Shown: positions 8,841 to 17,913 of the stretch, piece after piece
How positions within the stretch are numbered: the first letter of the stretch is position 1
Layout: each line of letters opens with the position of its first letter
Assembly (NCBI GenBank): GCA_004557655.1
Contig: SFGJ01000001.1
Span: 150,034 to 214,033 of the forward strand
Reading direction: 5' to 3'
Source of the DNA: Clostridiales bacterium
Lineage (GTDB): Bacteria; Bacillota; Clostridia; Oscillospirales; Oscillospiraceae
DNA: 64,000 nucleotides
Translations under genes and position numbers: made by a program
Notes under the pieces: generated by a model
The model's database searches: none
Seen by the model: only the letters and a program-made list of their open reading frames with translations
What the model was told of the DNA's origin: nothing

Positions 8841-10096
8841 GTGTTCTCCCTCTCACCCTCGTCAATTCCCGTGGAAATCAATTTAACATTCACCTGGTAA
8901 TTACCCTTTGCGCTGACATTATCATAGCCACTCACTACGATTTTAGCTGGCAAAGTGTACTCCCCGGCAATGTTGAGATTGCCGAAATCCACCACCGCCA
9001 CAATCTGCTCATCCGTGATGGCCTCGATCTCAGACGTTACTCCGCGAAGTGTAACCTGAATGCTCTCGGTAATGCACTTTCCCGTAAAGCCTTCTTTCAC
9101 CCGCTCCACAAGGAATTGAGTCACAGTGACCGTTTTCTCCGTGACCCCGGTAACGCTAAAGCTCACCGTAGCGCTCTGGTTTTCACCCACCAACTCAGTG
9201 TCTTCCGGGGCAATAATGTCATAATACAGGACCTGCGACTGGGAAATATCCTGAAGGTACACAGTATCCAAAGCTATGCTTGTAATGGTGTTGAGCACAT
9301 CCTTCTCACCCGCCAGAGTAACGGAGCGGGGAGCGATCGTGTATTCTATCTGTGCAAGGGTGGATCCGGACGACTCCCGCACGATGATCTCCAGCGGCAC
9401 TTCTTTTGTAGTCTTCACCGGCACCTTCACCTGTACAAGTTTCACGGTGGGCCGAATGGCCGAATTCTCCACCGCGATATCATTGTAGTCGTACAGAGTA
9501 AAGCCCACAGCATTTTCATAGGACTTATCAGCGCCGTTAATATCCACCGACAGCTTGGCATAGCTGATATTCACCAGGTCATCCCGCTGTCCGTGGAGAA
9601 GGATGGACTGCGTATCCAGGATCGGCTTCTCAGCATAGAAATCCTTTTTGGGGGCGCCGGTCACTTCGCATTTAACGGGAACCTCCTTGGAAAACAGTTC
9701 ACCCACCGTCACCGTCACCCGGTATGCGCTGGCCCAATCCACAGAGATGGCGTTTTTTGACACTCCATCCGGAAAAATCACCTGATACGACAGGCTTTGC
9801 GTGCCCACCTCTGTGATGGAGCTTGTGTCCACGACGATGCGAATGTCATCTTTATTCATCTTGTAGAGTTGGCGGCGAGGGCCCTTCAGCGTGAGGTCAA
9901 TGGTGGTGTCATAGCCGGACAGCAGCATAAGGCCCTTGTCAGCCATAATCGTGCTCTCACCGGCAAACTCCACAGGAATATCCTTCACTGTCATAGGGAC
10001 GCTGGGCATACGCACCGTGTCCACATACAGCCAAATAGCAATGGCAGCCACAATAGATGCCGCGATTCGCACCGCTTTACGCTTTTTATTCATCAT
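8837..10096 (-). CDS. cdaR: CdaR, YbbR-domain regulator of diadenylate cyclase
   Basis: 419 residues. A single N-terminal membrane anchor (about residues 10-27) is followed by repeated YbbR domains, recognisable by the VPV and V(T)LxG patterns spaced about 80 residues apart. In Bacillus and Listeria, CdaR binds CdaA at the membrane and modulates c-di-AMP synthesis. It overlaps the cdaA 3' end by 11 bp, the conserved arrangement. The usual third gene glmM is not next to it; rseC-like and DUF5685 genes follow instead. Confidence 0.92.
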   Translation of the reverse strand: MMNKKRKAVRIAASIVAAIAIWLYVDTVRMPSVPMTVKDIPVEFAGESTIMADKGLMLLSGYDTTIDLTLKGPRRQLYKMNKDDIRIVVDTSSITEVGTQSLSYQVIFPDGVSKNAISVDWASAYRVTVTVGELFSKEVPVKCEVTGAPKKDFYAEKPILDTQSILLHGQRDDLVNISYAKLSVDINGADKSYENAVGFTLYDYNDIAVENSAIRPTVKLVQVKVPVKTTKEVPLEIIVRESSGSTLAQIEYTIAPRSVTLAGEKDVLNTITSIALDTVYLQDISQSQVLYYDIIAPEDTELVGENQSATVSFSVTGVTEKTVTVTQFLVERVKEGFTGKCITESIQVTLRGVTSEIEAITDEQIVAVVDFGNLNIAGEYTLPAKIVVSGYDNVSAKGNYQVNVKLISTGIDEGERENT

Positions 10097-10970
10097 CGCT
10101 GCCCCCCTTCATTCGGCGCAAACGATCCAGCCAAACGCTCTTTTGTGACGGCTGCTCTTCCGCCTCCGCTGTGGGCATGAGTTCGTTTTTCAGCAGTTTT
10201 TCAAGGGTCTCGGGCATCAGATGCCGCTTGAGCATCCCGCCAATAGCCACTGAAATGGACCCGGTTTCCTCGGATACGATAACTACCACCGCGTCGGAGT
10301 TTTCGCTCATGCCAATTCCCGCCCGGTGGCGCATACCTAAATCTCTGCTGAGATTCACATTTTTAGACAGAGGAAGCATACATCCGGCGCCCAGAATACG
10401 GCCGTTGCGGATGATCACAGCTCCGTCGTGCATAGGAGCTTTCACGAAGAAGATGTTTTTCAGCAGCTCGCTGGATACAGCGGCATCCAGCGTAGTGCCG
10501 CTGCGAAGCATATCATTCAGCAGCAGCCTGCGCTCAAAAACGATCAGAACGCCCGTGCGGGTCTTTGACATCTCGGTACAGGCAATGACAGTCTGATCAA
10601 TTGCCTTTTCCAGCTCCGTGCTCTGCTGCTCCGGAGAGAGGAATCGTAAAAGCCGGATATTCTTGCTGCCGAGCTGCTCAAGTCCTCGGCGCAGCTCCGG
10701 TTGGAAAACGATGAACAGAGCCAGAACGCCCCATTCCACCACATAACTCAAAATATAGTTGATGCCCCGCAAATTCAGTATGGATGAGAGCCATAGGGCC
10801 AGAATAAAGATCACAACACCCTTGAGGATATTCTCGGCGCGGGTACTGCGCACCAGTCTCAGCAGCTTATAGATTGCAAAGGACATGATGGCTATATCCA
10901 GCACGTCGGTGATCCGAACCAGCATCAGATATCGCCACACATATTGCAGCACAGAAATGATAGAATCCAC
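10086..10970 (-). CDS. cdaA: Diadenylate cyclase CdaA
   Basis: 294 residues from the GTG at 10970, chosen because AAAGGAG lies 6 bases upstream (10977-10983). An upstream in-frame GTG (11012) or ATG (11003) would place this Shine-Dalgarno inside the gene. The enzyme joins two ATP into c-di-AMP, the essential messenger for K+ and wall homeostasis. Three N-terminal transmembrane helices (about 10-85) precede the DAC domain with the catalytic DGA (in MHDGAVI) and RHR (in GMRHRAG) motifs. It is translationally coupled to cdaR. Confidence 0.95.
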   Translation of the reverse strand: MDSIISVLQYVWRYLMLVRITDVLDIAIMSFAIYKLLRLVRSTRAENILKGVVIFILALWLSSILNLRGINYILSYVVEWGVLALFIVFQPELRRGLEQLGSKNIRLLRFLSPEQQSTELEKAIDQTVIACTEMSKTRTGVLIVFERRLLLNDMLRSGTTLDAAVSSELLKNIFFVKAPMHDGAVIIRNGRILGAGCMLPLSKNVNLSRDLGMRHRAGIGMSENSDAVVVIVSEETGSISVAIGGMLKRHLMPETLEKLLKNELMPTAEAEEQPSQKSVWLDRLRRMKGGSDDE

Positions 10971-10976
10971 AGTCTG

Positions 10977-10983
10977 CTCCTTT
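10977..10983 (-). promoter_or_regulatory. Ribosome-binding site fixing the GTG start of cdaA
   Basis: Minus-strand AAAGGAG with 6-base spacing to GTG 10970. It decides the start against two longer in-frame options that lack such a site. Confidence 0.75.
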
Positions 10984-11049
10984 CCTGTACAAATAGTTGC
11001 CATAGATAACACTTATTATATATATAATCTCGGAAAAAAGCAACAGGAA

Positions 11050-12192
11050 CTATACAGTTTTCTTTGTATTCTCCCTAAGAATACTTCCAACTTCCCGCAA
11101 AAAAATATCGATATGCATCTCCGTATTGAAAACCGACGGACTAATGCGCACTGTTCCTGTTTCCAGGGTACCGGCGGTGCGGTGCGCCAAGGGTGCGCAG
11201 TGCAGTCCCGCCCGCACGGCGATCTGCCGTTTTGCCAGTTCCTCCCCTATCAACTCGCTGTCCACGCCTTTCACCCGGAAAGACAGCACGCCTGTCTGGA
11301 CCATATCGTTTTCATCCGTAAAAATCTCCACGCCCGGCAGGCGCGAAAGTCCTACGGATGCGCGGCGTGTCAGCCGCTTTTCCCGCAGAGCAATGCGCTC
11401 CGGTCCGGTTCGTCTGACAAATTTTATGCCCTCCAACAGTCCGGCAATGCCCGGCATATTGTGTGTCCCGGCCTCCAGACGATCCGGCAGATCGGCTGGC
11501 ATCGTCGGCGATCGGGAAGCACTGCCCGTTCCGCCGCATAAGAGTGGCTGTGCCTTCTGGCCGCACAGCAGCAGCCCCATTCCCTGGGGCCCGTAAAGGC
11601 CTTTGTGCCCGGGCATCGCCACAAAGGCCGCTTCCCACGCGGATAGGGAAACAGGCAGGATTCCCGCCGATTGGGAGGCGTCCACGATGAGTGGCGTGTG
11701 GAATTTCTTGCACAGCATCGCCAGCTCCTCTACCGGCTGTATGCACCCGAACACATTGGACACATGGTTGCAAATCACGACATCCACGCCCCGCCGAAGC
11801 GCCTTTTGGAATCCCTCCAGCATTTTTTCCGGTCTGAACAGCGGTGCATCGATCACCACGATCTCCACCCCCGGAATGCTGTGCAGCACCCGGGTCACGG
11901 CGTTATGCTCATATCCGCTCACCGCCACCCGGCAACCGGGTCGCACCAGAGTGCGAATAGCAATATTCAGCCCATGGGTCGCATTGGAGGTAAACACCAC
12001 CTGCTCAGGCGACGGCACTCCGAACAGTTCCGCCGCCGCTTCCCGGCAGGAAAACGCCGTCTGCATCGCTTTCTGGGATGCCGGGTAGTTTCCACGTCCC
12101 GGCGAGGACATCTCCCCAACCGCATGTGCCATGGCCCATGCCACGGAAGGCGGCTTTTCCATCGTAGTAGCTCCGCTGTCCAGGTAGATCAT
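11050..12192 (-). CDS. Class V aminotransferase, cysteine desulfurase-like
   Basis: 380 residues. A PLP-dependent fold-type I enzyme of the Csd/SufS group: Asp171 and Gln174 face the cofactor, Lys197 in MPGHKG forms the Schiff base, and Cys332 in RAGLHCAPLAH is at the position of the sulfur-accepting cysteine. It likely takes sulfur (or selenium) from cysteine (or selenocysteine). It overlaps by 4 bp the DUF3343 gene upstream, a family proposed as a small S/Se carrier, so the two likely act as donor and carrier. It is not next to isc/suf or thiI genes, so the pathway it feeds is open. Confidence 0.88.
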   Translation of the reverse strand: MIYLDSGATTMEKPPSVAWAMAHAVGEMSSPGRGNYPASQKAMQTAFSCREAAAELFGVPSPEQVVFTSNATHGLNIAIRTLVRPGCRVAVSGYEHNAVTRVLHSIPGVEIVVIDAPLFRPEKMLEGFQKALRRGVDVVICNHVSNVFGCIQPVEELAMLCKKFHTPLIVDASQSAGILPVSLSAWEAAFVAMPGHKGLYGPQGMGLLLCGQKAQPLLCGGTGSASRSPTMPADLPDRLEAGTHNMPGIAGLLEGIKFVRRTGPERIALREKRLTRRASVGLSRLPGVEIFTDENDMVQTGVLSFRVKGVDSELIGEELAKRQIAVRAGLHCAPLAHRTAGTLETGTVRISPSVFNTEMHIDIFLREVGSILRENTKKTV

Positions 12193-12440
12193 ACTCTCAC
12201 CTCTCGGTATCCGCCCTGTGTTTTTTCATGGACGGACAGGGGTGTTAAGCCACTGCGCCGCAGGCAATCCATAGCTTGCCAAAGCTTCTCTCTTCTTATT
12301 TTAACCGCGTAGCTGCACCCGAGCTCCGTTAGGTCAACCGGCGCCCGAAAAATTATTGCCCAAACGCCACAATCCTCCAGGATGCGCATCATGCGCTGCG
12401 CCTGGGTCACGGAACGGGCGATAATGATCACATATTCCAT
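12189..12440 (-). CDS. DUF3343 putative sulfur/selenium carrier protein
   Basis: 83 residues from the ATG at 12440 (MEYVIIIA), which has GGAGG about 8 bases upstream; the longer open frame runs through the preceding terminator and is rejected. The family shows a small alpha/beta fold with one conserved Cys near the end of strand 2, seen here as LGCSYAVKI (about residue 46). Overlaps the desulfurase-like gene by 4 bp. Role as an S/Se relay is inferred from family description and context. Confidence 0.8.
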   Translation of the reverse strand: MEYVIIIARSVTQAQRMMRILEDCGVWAIIFRAPVDLTELGCSYAVKIRREKLWQAMDCLRRSGLTPLSVHEKTQGGYREVRV

Positions 12441-12506
12441 ACTGCCATTCCTCCTCATGCCATATTTTATGTGCCGAATCGGATCTTTGACACCCTCCAA
12501 AGCGCA

Positions 12507-12538
12507 AAAGATCCGGCATCCGAAAACGGATGCCGGAC
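12507..12538 (-). terminator. Terminator after ispH-rpsA
   Basis: A 12-bp stem (12511-12522 with 12527-12538, one G-T pair) with a 4-base loop, followed on the minus strand by TTTTG. The U-tract is short. It separates the ispH-rpsA operon from the DUF3343-desulfurase pair. Confidence 0.8.
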
Positions 12539-12557
12539 CCAAAGAATTTACTTGAAA

Positions 12558-14531
12558 TTATTCCTCAGTCTCAGCGGCCTCTGCCTCATCCTCGGTAGTC
12601 TCTTCCCCGTGACCGCCCAGCAGAGCACGGATGGACAGAGAGATCTTCTGCTTCTCCTCATCGACAGCAGTGATCTTGGCGTCCACCATCTGGCCCTCGG
12701 ACAGAACATCACCGGGCTTCTCAATGCGGCGGTCAGCGATCTGGGAAATGTGGATCAGACCATCCACACCGGGAACAACCTCGGCAAAGGCACCGAAGGT
12801 CATCAACTTCACGATGCGCACATTGGCAACATCGCCCACGTGATAGGTCTCCATAAACTTATCCCAAGGATTGCAGGAACGATCCTTCACGCCCAAAGAA
12901 ATCTTGTGCTTCTCGGGGTCGAAGGAAATGACATACACATCCAGAGTGTCGCCCACAGAAACCACCTCAGCGGGGTTCTTGATGCGGGACCAAGACAGCT
13001 CGGAGATATGTACCATACCGTCCACGCCGCCGATGTCCACAAACACGCCGTAGCTGGTCATAGACTTCACGGTACCGGTGTAGTGCTTGCCAACCTCAAT
13101 GCTTTCCCAGACAGCCGCCTGGGCAGCCTGACGAGCCTCGAACTGAACCGCACGGATGGAGCCCACCACACGGCGGCGGGCACGATTGACCTCGGTGATG
13201 CGCAGGGATACAGTCTGGCCGACCATCTCGCTGAGCTCGGCGCCACGAGGCATACCGCTCTGAGAAGCTGGCACAAACACACGTACGCCCTTGACATTCA
13301 CGACGATACCGCCCTTGTTTTCCTCGGTGACCTTACCTTCCAGTGTGGTCTTGTTCTCACGGGCGATCTCGATGTCTTCCCAGACCTTCACAGCGTCCAA
13401 ACGCTTCTTGGAGAGCATAGCATAGCCTTCCACGTCATTGACGCGGATGATGTAGGTCTCGATTTCATCGCCAACCTTCACCACATCCTCGGGCTTGACA
13501 TTGGGGTCAGCGCTCAACTCATCCACAGCAATGTAGCCTGCCTGCTTGCAGCCCAGATCTACCTGGACTTCGGTGGGGCCTACCGCCGTCACGATACCGG
13601 TTACCTTCTCTCCTGTATTTAAAGTCTTAAAAGATTTTTCCAGCAGTTCCTCGAAGCTCTCCTCAGTGGCTTCCTTGTTCTTGATTTCTTCGCTCATCGT
13701 TGTATATACCTCCTTAATGATGCCCGCTGGCGTAGACGCACCGGCCGTAAGACCTGCCACAAGACATCCTTCAAAAAGGTCTGACGAGAGTTCATCGGCC
13801 CGTTCGATCTGAACGACCCGTCCGCATTTCTCCCTGCAAATCTCCGCTAAATGCTTGGTATTGGCACTTTTTCGGTCTCCGACTACGACCATGACATCCA
13901 CTTTGGCCGCCAATTCAGCAGCCTCCGCTTGACGCCTATACGTAGCATTACATATTGTATCAAATATTTTTACATTTGTACACTGTTTTTTTAAAATTTC
14001 TTTTGAACATTCCCAAATGGCCCGCACACAAGTGGTTTGAGCGACCGCTGTTATGGGCAGATCCTTGCGTTTGGGATTCTCAGAAAGCCATCTCTCCAGC
14101 TCCTCCGGCCCGGGCAAGACCACCGACTGATTCGACCAGCTTGCCACGCCCATGATCTCCGGATGGTTCGGCTCACCGATGATGAGGGGTATTCTCCCAT
14201 CGTCCTGTGCCTGCGCCACAAGCTGCTGGATGCGCAGCACATTGGGACAGGTGGCGTTGACACACTGAGCACCCAGCTCCTCCAGTCTCTGAAAAACTTC
14301 TTTCTTTTCTCCGTGAGATCGAATCAAAACAGTCTCACCGGGACGAATCTCCTCCCAGGACTCCGCCTTGCGCATTCCCAGAGCCTCCAGCTCCGAAACC
14401 ACATTGGCGTTATGGATGATGCTGCCCAGCATCACGCAAGGGTTCCCCTGCCCCGTCGTTTCCCGGGCCATATCCACCGCCCGCTTCACGCCGTAACAAA
14501 ACCCCGCGCTCCCGGCCAACGTCACATCCAT
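12558..14531 (-). CDS. ispH: Fused 4-hydroxy-3-methylbut-2-enyl diphosphate reductase / ribosomal protein S1
   Basis: 657 residues. Residues 1-280 are IspH, the last step of the MEP isoprenoid pathway, with the [4Fe-4S] ligands Cys12, Cys94 and Cys193 and substrate residues His40, His72 and His122/Glu124 (NHPE). Residues about 295-640 hold four S1 RNA-binding domains; domains 3 and 4 carry the classical VHISEL and LIHISQI strands. The fusion is known from Clostridia and may couple isoprenoid supply with translation. The C-terminal tail is Glu-rich. The start overlaps plsC by 10 bp. ispD and ispF of the same pathway lie 32 kb away. Confidence 0.96.
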   Translation of the reverse strand: MDVTLAGSAGFCYGVKRAVDMARETTGQGNPCVMLGSIIHNANVVSELEALGMRKAESWEEIRPGETVLIRSHGEKKEVFQRLEELGAQCVNATCPNVLRIQQLVAQAQDDGRIPLIIGEPNHPEIMGVASWSNQSVVLPGPEELERWLSENPKRKDLPITAVAQTTCVRAIWECSKEILKKQCTNVKIFDTICNATYRRQAEAAELAAKVDVMVVVGDRKSANTKHLAEICREKCGRVVQIERADELSSDLFEGCLVAGLTAGASTPAGIIKEVYTTMSEEIKNKEATEESFEELLEKSFKTLNTGEKVTGIVTAVGPTEVQVDLGCKQAGYIAVDELSADPNVKPEDVVKVGDEIETYIIRVNDVEGYAMLSKKRLDAVKVWEDIEIARENKTTLEGKVTEENKGGIVVNVKGVRVFVPASQSGMPRGAELSEMVGQTVSLRITEVNRARRRVVGSIRAVQFEARQAAQAAVWESIEVGKHYTGTVKSMTSYGVFVDIGGVDGMVHISELSWSRIKNPAEVVSVGDTLDVYVISFDPEKHKISLGVKDRSCNPWDKFMETYHVGDVANVRIVKLMTFGAFAEVVPGVDGLIHISQIADRRIEKPGDVLSEGQMVDAKITAVDEEKQKISLSIRALLGGHGEETTEDEAEAAETEE

Positions 14532-15127
14532 ACTTCTCCTCCCAGCTCATACGCCTGCCGCATCACCTCGTTGGCATTGGTCTGGTACTCCTCCACCGTA
14601 CCCTTTCTGCCGGTATACACCGGGGCAAAGGGCTTGCCGAAAATGATGGGCACCGTGGCAAACAATCGCTTTTGCGTCCCGATATAAATCGGTAACAGCC
14701 TTGCACCGGCCCGAATGGCCATCATGGCCACTCCCCCCTTGGGTCGCAACCCCTTATTCTTTTTTCGCACACGTGTTCCTTCCGGAAACACCATCAGCAT
14801 AAACCCATCCTTCAGTGCTTGAATGGATTTTTTCACAGCGCCTATGTCTGAGTGCCCCCGATTCACAGGAAACACTCCCAAATTATTCAGGAATGTGCGC
14901 AAGACCGGTATCTTAAAGAGCTGCGCCTTGCCCATGATCCGCAGATTAGCCTCACGCCCCAGAGCGGTAATCAGCAGGATCGGATCCCAGTTGCTGCTGT
15001 GATTGGGGCACAGGAGCACCGGCTCGTCCTTGGGCACATTCTCCAATCCCTCCACCCGAATGGGATGCAGGAAATTGGCGATGGGCTGCACGATGTCATA
15101 TACCGTGGAATAATATTTGCTGCTCAT
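14522..15127 (-). CDS. plsC: 1-acyl-sn-glycerol-3-phosphate acyltransferase
   Basis: 201 residues. Acylates lysophosphatidic acid to phosphatidic acid at the membrane. The catalytic HX4D box NHSSNWDP is at about residues 42-49 and the substrate-binding FPEGTR at about 115-120. One hydrophobic N-terminal segment. It overlaps cmk (4 bp) and ispH (10 bp). The order cmk-plsC-ispH/rpsA is conserved in Clostridia. Confidence 0.94.
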   Translation of the reverse strand: MSSKYYSTVYDIVQPIANFLHPIRVEGLENVPKDEPVLLCPNHSSNWDPILLITALGREANLRIMGKAQLFKIPVLRTFLNNLGVFPVNRGHSDIGAVKKSIQALKDGFMLMVFPEGTRVRKKNKGLRPKGGVAMMAIRAGARLLPIYIGTQKRLFATVPIIFGKPFAPVYTGRKGTVEEYQTNANEVMRQAYELGGEVWM

Positions 15128-15801
15128 AGCTGTGTCCGCCTCCTGATCACCTGCATAATGGCCTCCTTGCTCTGCTGAAAATCCATGTCCGTGGTGTCAA
15201 CCCTAATGGCGTCCTCTGCCTCCTGCAGGGGAGCCGCATCCCGGTGACTGTCCGCCCAGTCCCGCTGTTTCATCTCCTCCAGCACCTGCTCAAAGGGTTT
15301 GGGAGTTCCCCGCAGCTCCAGTTCCGCGGTACGGCGTCGTGCACGCACCTCCACATCGGCGGTCAGGAATATCTTTACTTGCGCATCAGGCAGCACCACG
15401 GTGCCGATGTCCCGCCCGTCCATGATTACACTGCTGCGCCGGGCCATATCCCGCTGCATCTCCAATAGATAGTCCCGTACCGGCGGAATGGCGGACACAG
15501 CAGAGGCATACATGGAAATTTCCGGCAGCCGAATCTGCTCCGTCACATCCTCGCCGTTGAGGAGCATATGCTGCAAGCCGTCCTCGCTGTAACACATATC
15601 CACATGGATCAGAGGTAAAGCAGCCACCACAGCGCCCGCATCCTTGGGGTCAATGCCTTCCCTAAAAATATAGTAACCTATGGTACGGTAAATGGCACCG
15701 GTATCCACATATACGATGCCCAGCTCCCGGGCTACCGCCTTGCTCAGTGTGCTCTTGCCTGCGCCGGAAGGTCCGTCCACCGCCACGGAATATATGCTCA
15801 T
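15124..15801 (-). CDS. cmk: Cytidylate kinase
   Basis: 225 residues from MSIYSVAVDGPSGAGKST; the longer reading frame start lies in the upstream gene and is rejected. It phosphorylates CMP and dCMP. P-loop GPSGAGKS at about residues 10-17. The CMP-specific segment with MDGRDIGTVVLPDA is near 135-150, and the lid is near residue 160. Coupled to the HI0933-type gene (4-bp overlap) and to plsC. Confidence 0.96.
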   Translation of the reverse strand: MSIYSVAVDGPSGAGKSTLSKAVARELGIVYVDTGAIYRTIGYYIFREGIDPKDAGAVVAALPLIHVDMCYSEDGLQHMLLNGEDVTEQIRLPEISMYASAVSAIPPVRDYLLEMQRDMARRSSVIMDGRDIGTVVLPDAQVKIFLTADVEVRARRRTAELELRGTPKPFEQVLEEMKQRDWADSHRDAAPLQEAEDAIRVDTTDMDFQQSKEAIMQVIRRRTQL

Positions 15802-17048
15802 ACTCTTTTCTCTCCTTCTGTTTCTGCGGCGGCAATGCCTGCCGCTCTCCCTGTAGACCATGCGATCTGCAGATTAAATCCGCCGGTGTAGGCATCCACA
15901 TCCAAAATCTCCCCGGCAAAGAAAAGCCCCCGCACTTTTTTGGATTCCATGCTGTTGGGATTCACTTCCCCCACTTTTATACCGCCGGAGGTAATGATGG
16001 CTTCCGCCACAGGCCGAGGCCCGGAAACGGAAATCGTAAAATGCTTTATTTCCCGCAGCAGCGCTCGCCGCTGCTCTTTTTTCAGGGAATTCGCTTTCAG
16101 GTCCGGTGGTATGTCCAAACGCTCACAGAAAACCGGTACCATGCTGCCGGGCAGCAGATGCAAAAGAATATTATCCATGTTACGGTTGCTCTGCTCCCGC
16201 AGATCCCGCAGCAGCCGCTCGTCCAGTTTCTCCTCGCTTAGTGCGGGCTTTAGATCAACAGACAGCCGATAGTTGTGCTTGTCCCAGTCCCGCAGATGGG
16301 CACTGGAAGACAGCACCAGCGGTCCGGAAACGCCAAAGTGAGTAAACAGCATCTCGCCGAACTCGCTGAACACCGCTTTCCCTTTCTCGTTCAGCACCGT
16401 TACCTGCACATTCTTCAGTGCCAACCCCTGCATCTGCGCGCAGCAGGGGTCGTCGCTCACCAGCGGCACGAGAGAACCCTGCGGTTCAACTATGGTGTGC
16501 CCCAGTTCAAATGCCATGCGGTAGCCGTCTCCGGTAGAGCCTGTCCCCGGATAGGACAATCCCCCGGTAGCTAAAATAACCCCTTGTGCGGGATAATCCG
16601 CCTTTTCACCCTTTACCCCGCAAACGGTGCCGTCCCCGGCAATAATGGAAACCGCCCGGTCATGCTCCCATCGCACGCCCAGCTGCTCCATCCGCCGCTT
16701 CAGTGCCCCGGATACATCAAAGGCGCAATCCGACTGCGGAAAAACACGGCTTCCCCGTTCCGTCTTCAGCGGCACACCGATCTCCCGGAAAAAAGTCATG
16801 GTGTCCGCACTTGTAAAGCGCGTCAGCGCACTATATAGGAACCGCCCATTGCGCGGAATGTGGGCCATCAATTCCTCCAGCGGGCAGTTGTTGGTCACAT
16901 TGCACCGGCCCTTCCCGGTAATATTCAGCTTCTTGCCCAGCCGTTCATTTGGCTCCAGCAGGCGGACACTTGCCCCCCGCTCCGCCGCGGAAATGGCCGC
17001 CATCATACCGGCAGCCCCGCCGCCGATGACAACGATCTGTTTACTCAT
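15798..17048 (-). CDS. HI0933-type NAD(P)/FAD-dependent oxidoreductase
   Basis: 416 residues starting MSKQIVVIGGGAAG, an FAD-binding Rossmann motif. The block PNERLGKKLNITGKGRCNVTN (about 40-60) and the C-terminal GGFNLQIAWSTGRAAG are diagnostic of the HI0933/YhiN flavoprotein family, whose substrate is unknown. The start overlaps the RpiR-type gene by 8 bp and the stop overlaps cmk by 4 bp, so it is embedded in the operon. Confidence 0.9.
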   Translation of the reverse strand: MSKQIVVIGGGAAGMMAAISAAERGASVRLLEPNERLGKKLNITGKGRCNVTNNCPLEELMAHIPRNGRFLYSALTRFTSADTMTFFREIGVPLKTERGSRVFPQSDCAFDVSGALKRRMEQLGVRWEHDRAVSIIAGDGTVCGVKGEKADYPAQGVILATGGLSYPGTGSTGDGYRMAFELGHTIVEPQGSLVPLVSDDPCCAQMQGLALKNVQVTVLNEKGKAVFSEFGEMLFTHFGVSGPLVLSSSAHLRDWDKHNYRLSVDLKPALSEEKLDERLLRDLREQSNRNMDNILLHLLPGSMVPVFCERLDIPPDLKANSLKKEQRRALLREIKHFTISVSGPRPVAEAIITSGGIKVGEVNPNSMESKKVRGLFFAGEILDVDAYTGGFNLQIAWSTGRAAGIAAAETEGEKRV

Positions 17049-17913
17049 CTTCCTCATACCCGAAGATCCCGTACCGGGACCACACCCGCTCCAGCTCCGA
17101 AAAGTTCTCAGCGGTCTCAGCACTTTTTTGCTGTCCAACAGCCATAATCAATGCGTTGAGCAAGCTCACCGGCGCCGCCATAGAGTCCACAAAGGAGATC
17201 ATATCACTGCTCACCAAAAGCGATGCGCTGGCCATTTTATATAAAGGCGACATTTTACTGTCCGTTACGGCTATGACATCCGCCCCCCGGTCCCGGGCAA
17301 AGCGCACAGCATTCACAGCCATCTTGGAATATCGCGGAAAACTGATGCCCACCAGCACGTCCCCCGGGCCAATGCGCAGCATCTGGTCGAAAATCTCACC
17401 CGCCGCCGAGCTTTGCACCAGCGTTACATTCTCAAAAATCAGGTGAAAATAAAAATTCAGATACCCCGCCAGAAAAGAGGAGGACCGCACGCCCAGCAGG
17501 TAGATATGCTTCGCCCCCATGAGTTTTTCCACAGCTAGATCGAACTCCGTACGATCCATGCGTTCAATGGTATTGCGGATGGTTTCCATATCCCGCTGCA
17601 TAACACTGCCGGCAATATCACTGCCGTTGATCTGGTGACCGGAGGCCTCGATGCGCTGAATACTGGTCAGTTTACCACGGATCAGCTCCTGCAGCGCCTT
17701 CTGCATGGCCGGATACCCATCATACCCCAGCTGCGATGCAAAACGCACCACCGTAGATTCGCTGACCTGCGCGATCTGTCCCAAACGGCAAGCAGTCATA
17801 AAGGCCGCCTTGTCGTAATTGGAGAGTATGTAATTTGCGATCCGCTTCTGGCCTTTGGAAAAATCATCCATTCCCGTGCGTATCAGATGCAGCACATTAT
17901 GGGTCATTTTCAT
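17041..17913 (-). CDS. MurR/RpiR family transcriptional regulator
   Basis: 290 residues. An N-terminal HTH_6 domain (about 1-80, with SESTVVRFASQLGYDGYPAMQ as the recognition helix region) and a SIS sugar-phosphate-binding domain (about 125-250, with LLGVRSSS). Members sense sugar phosphates such as N-acetylmuramic acid 6-phosphate and control sugar or wall-recycling genes. No sugar gene is adjacent: it overlaps rluB by 17 bp and the flavoprotein by 8 bp inside a housekeeping operon. A role in wall-derived sugar sensing would fit the DacF upstream but is speculation. Confidence 0.9.
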   Translation of the reverse strand: MKMTHNVLHLIRTGMDDFSKGQKRIANYILSNYDKAAFMTACRLGQIAQVSESTVVRFASQLGYDGYPAMQKALQELIRGKLTSIQRIEASGHQINGSDIAGSVMQRDMETIRNTIERMDRTEFDLAVEKLMGAKHIYLLGVRSSSFLAGYLNFYFHLIFENVTLVQSSAAGEIFDQMLRIGPGDVLVGISFPRYSKMAVNAVRFARDRGADVIAVTDSKMSPLYKMASASLLVSSDMISFVDSMAAPVSLLNALIMAVGQQKSAETAENFSELERVWSRYGIFGYEEDE

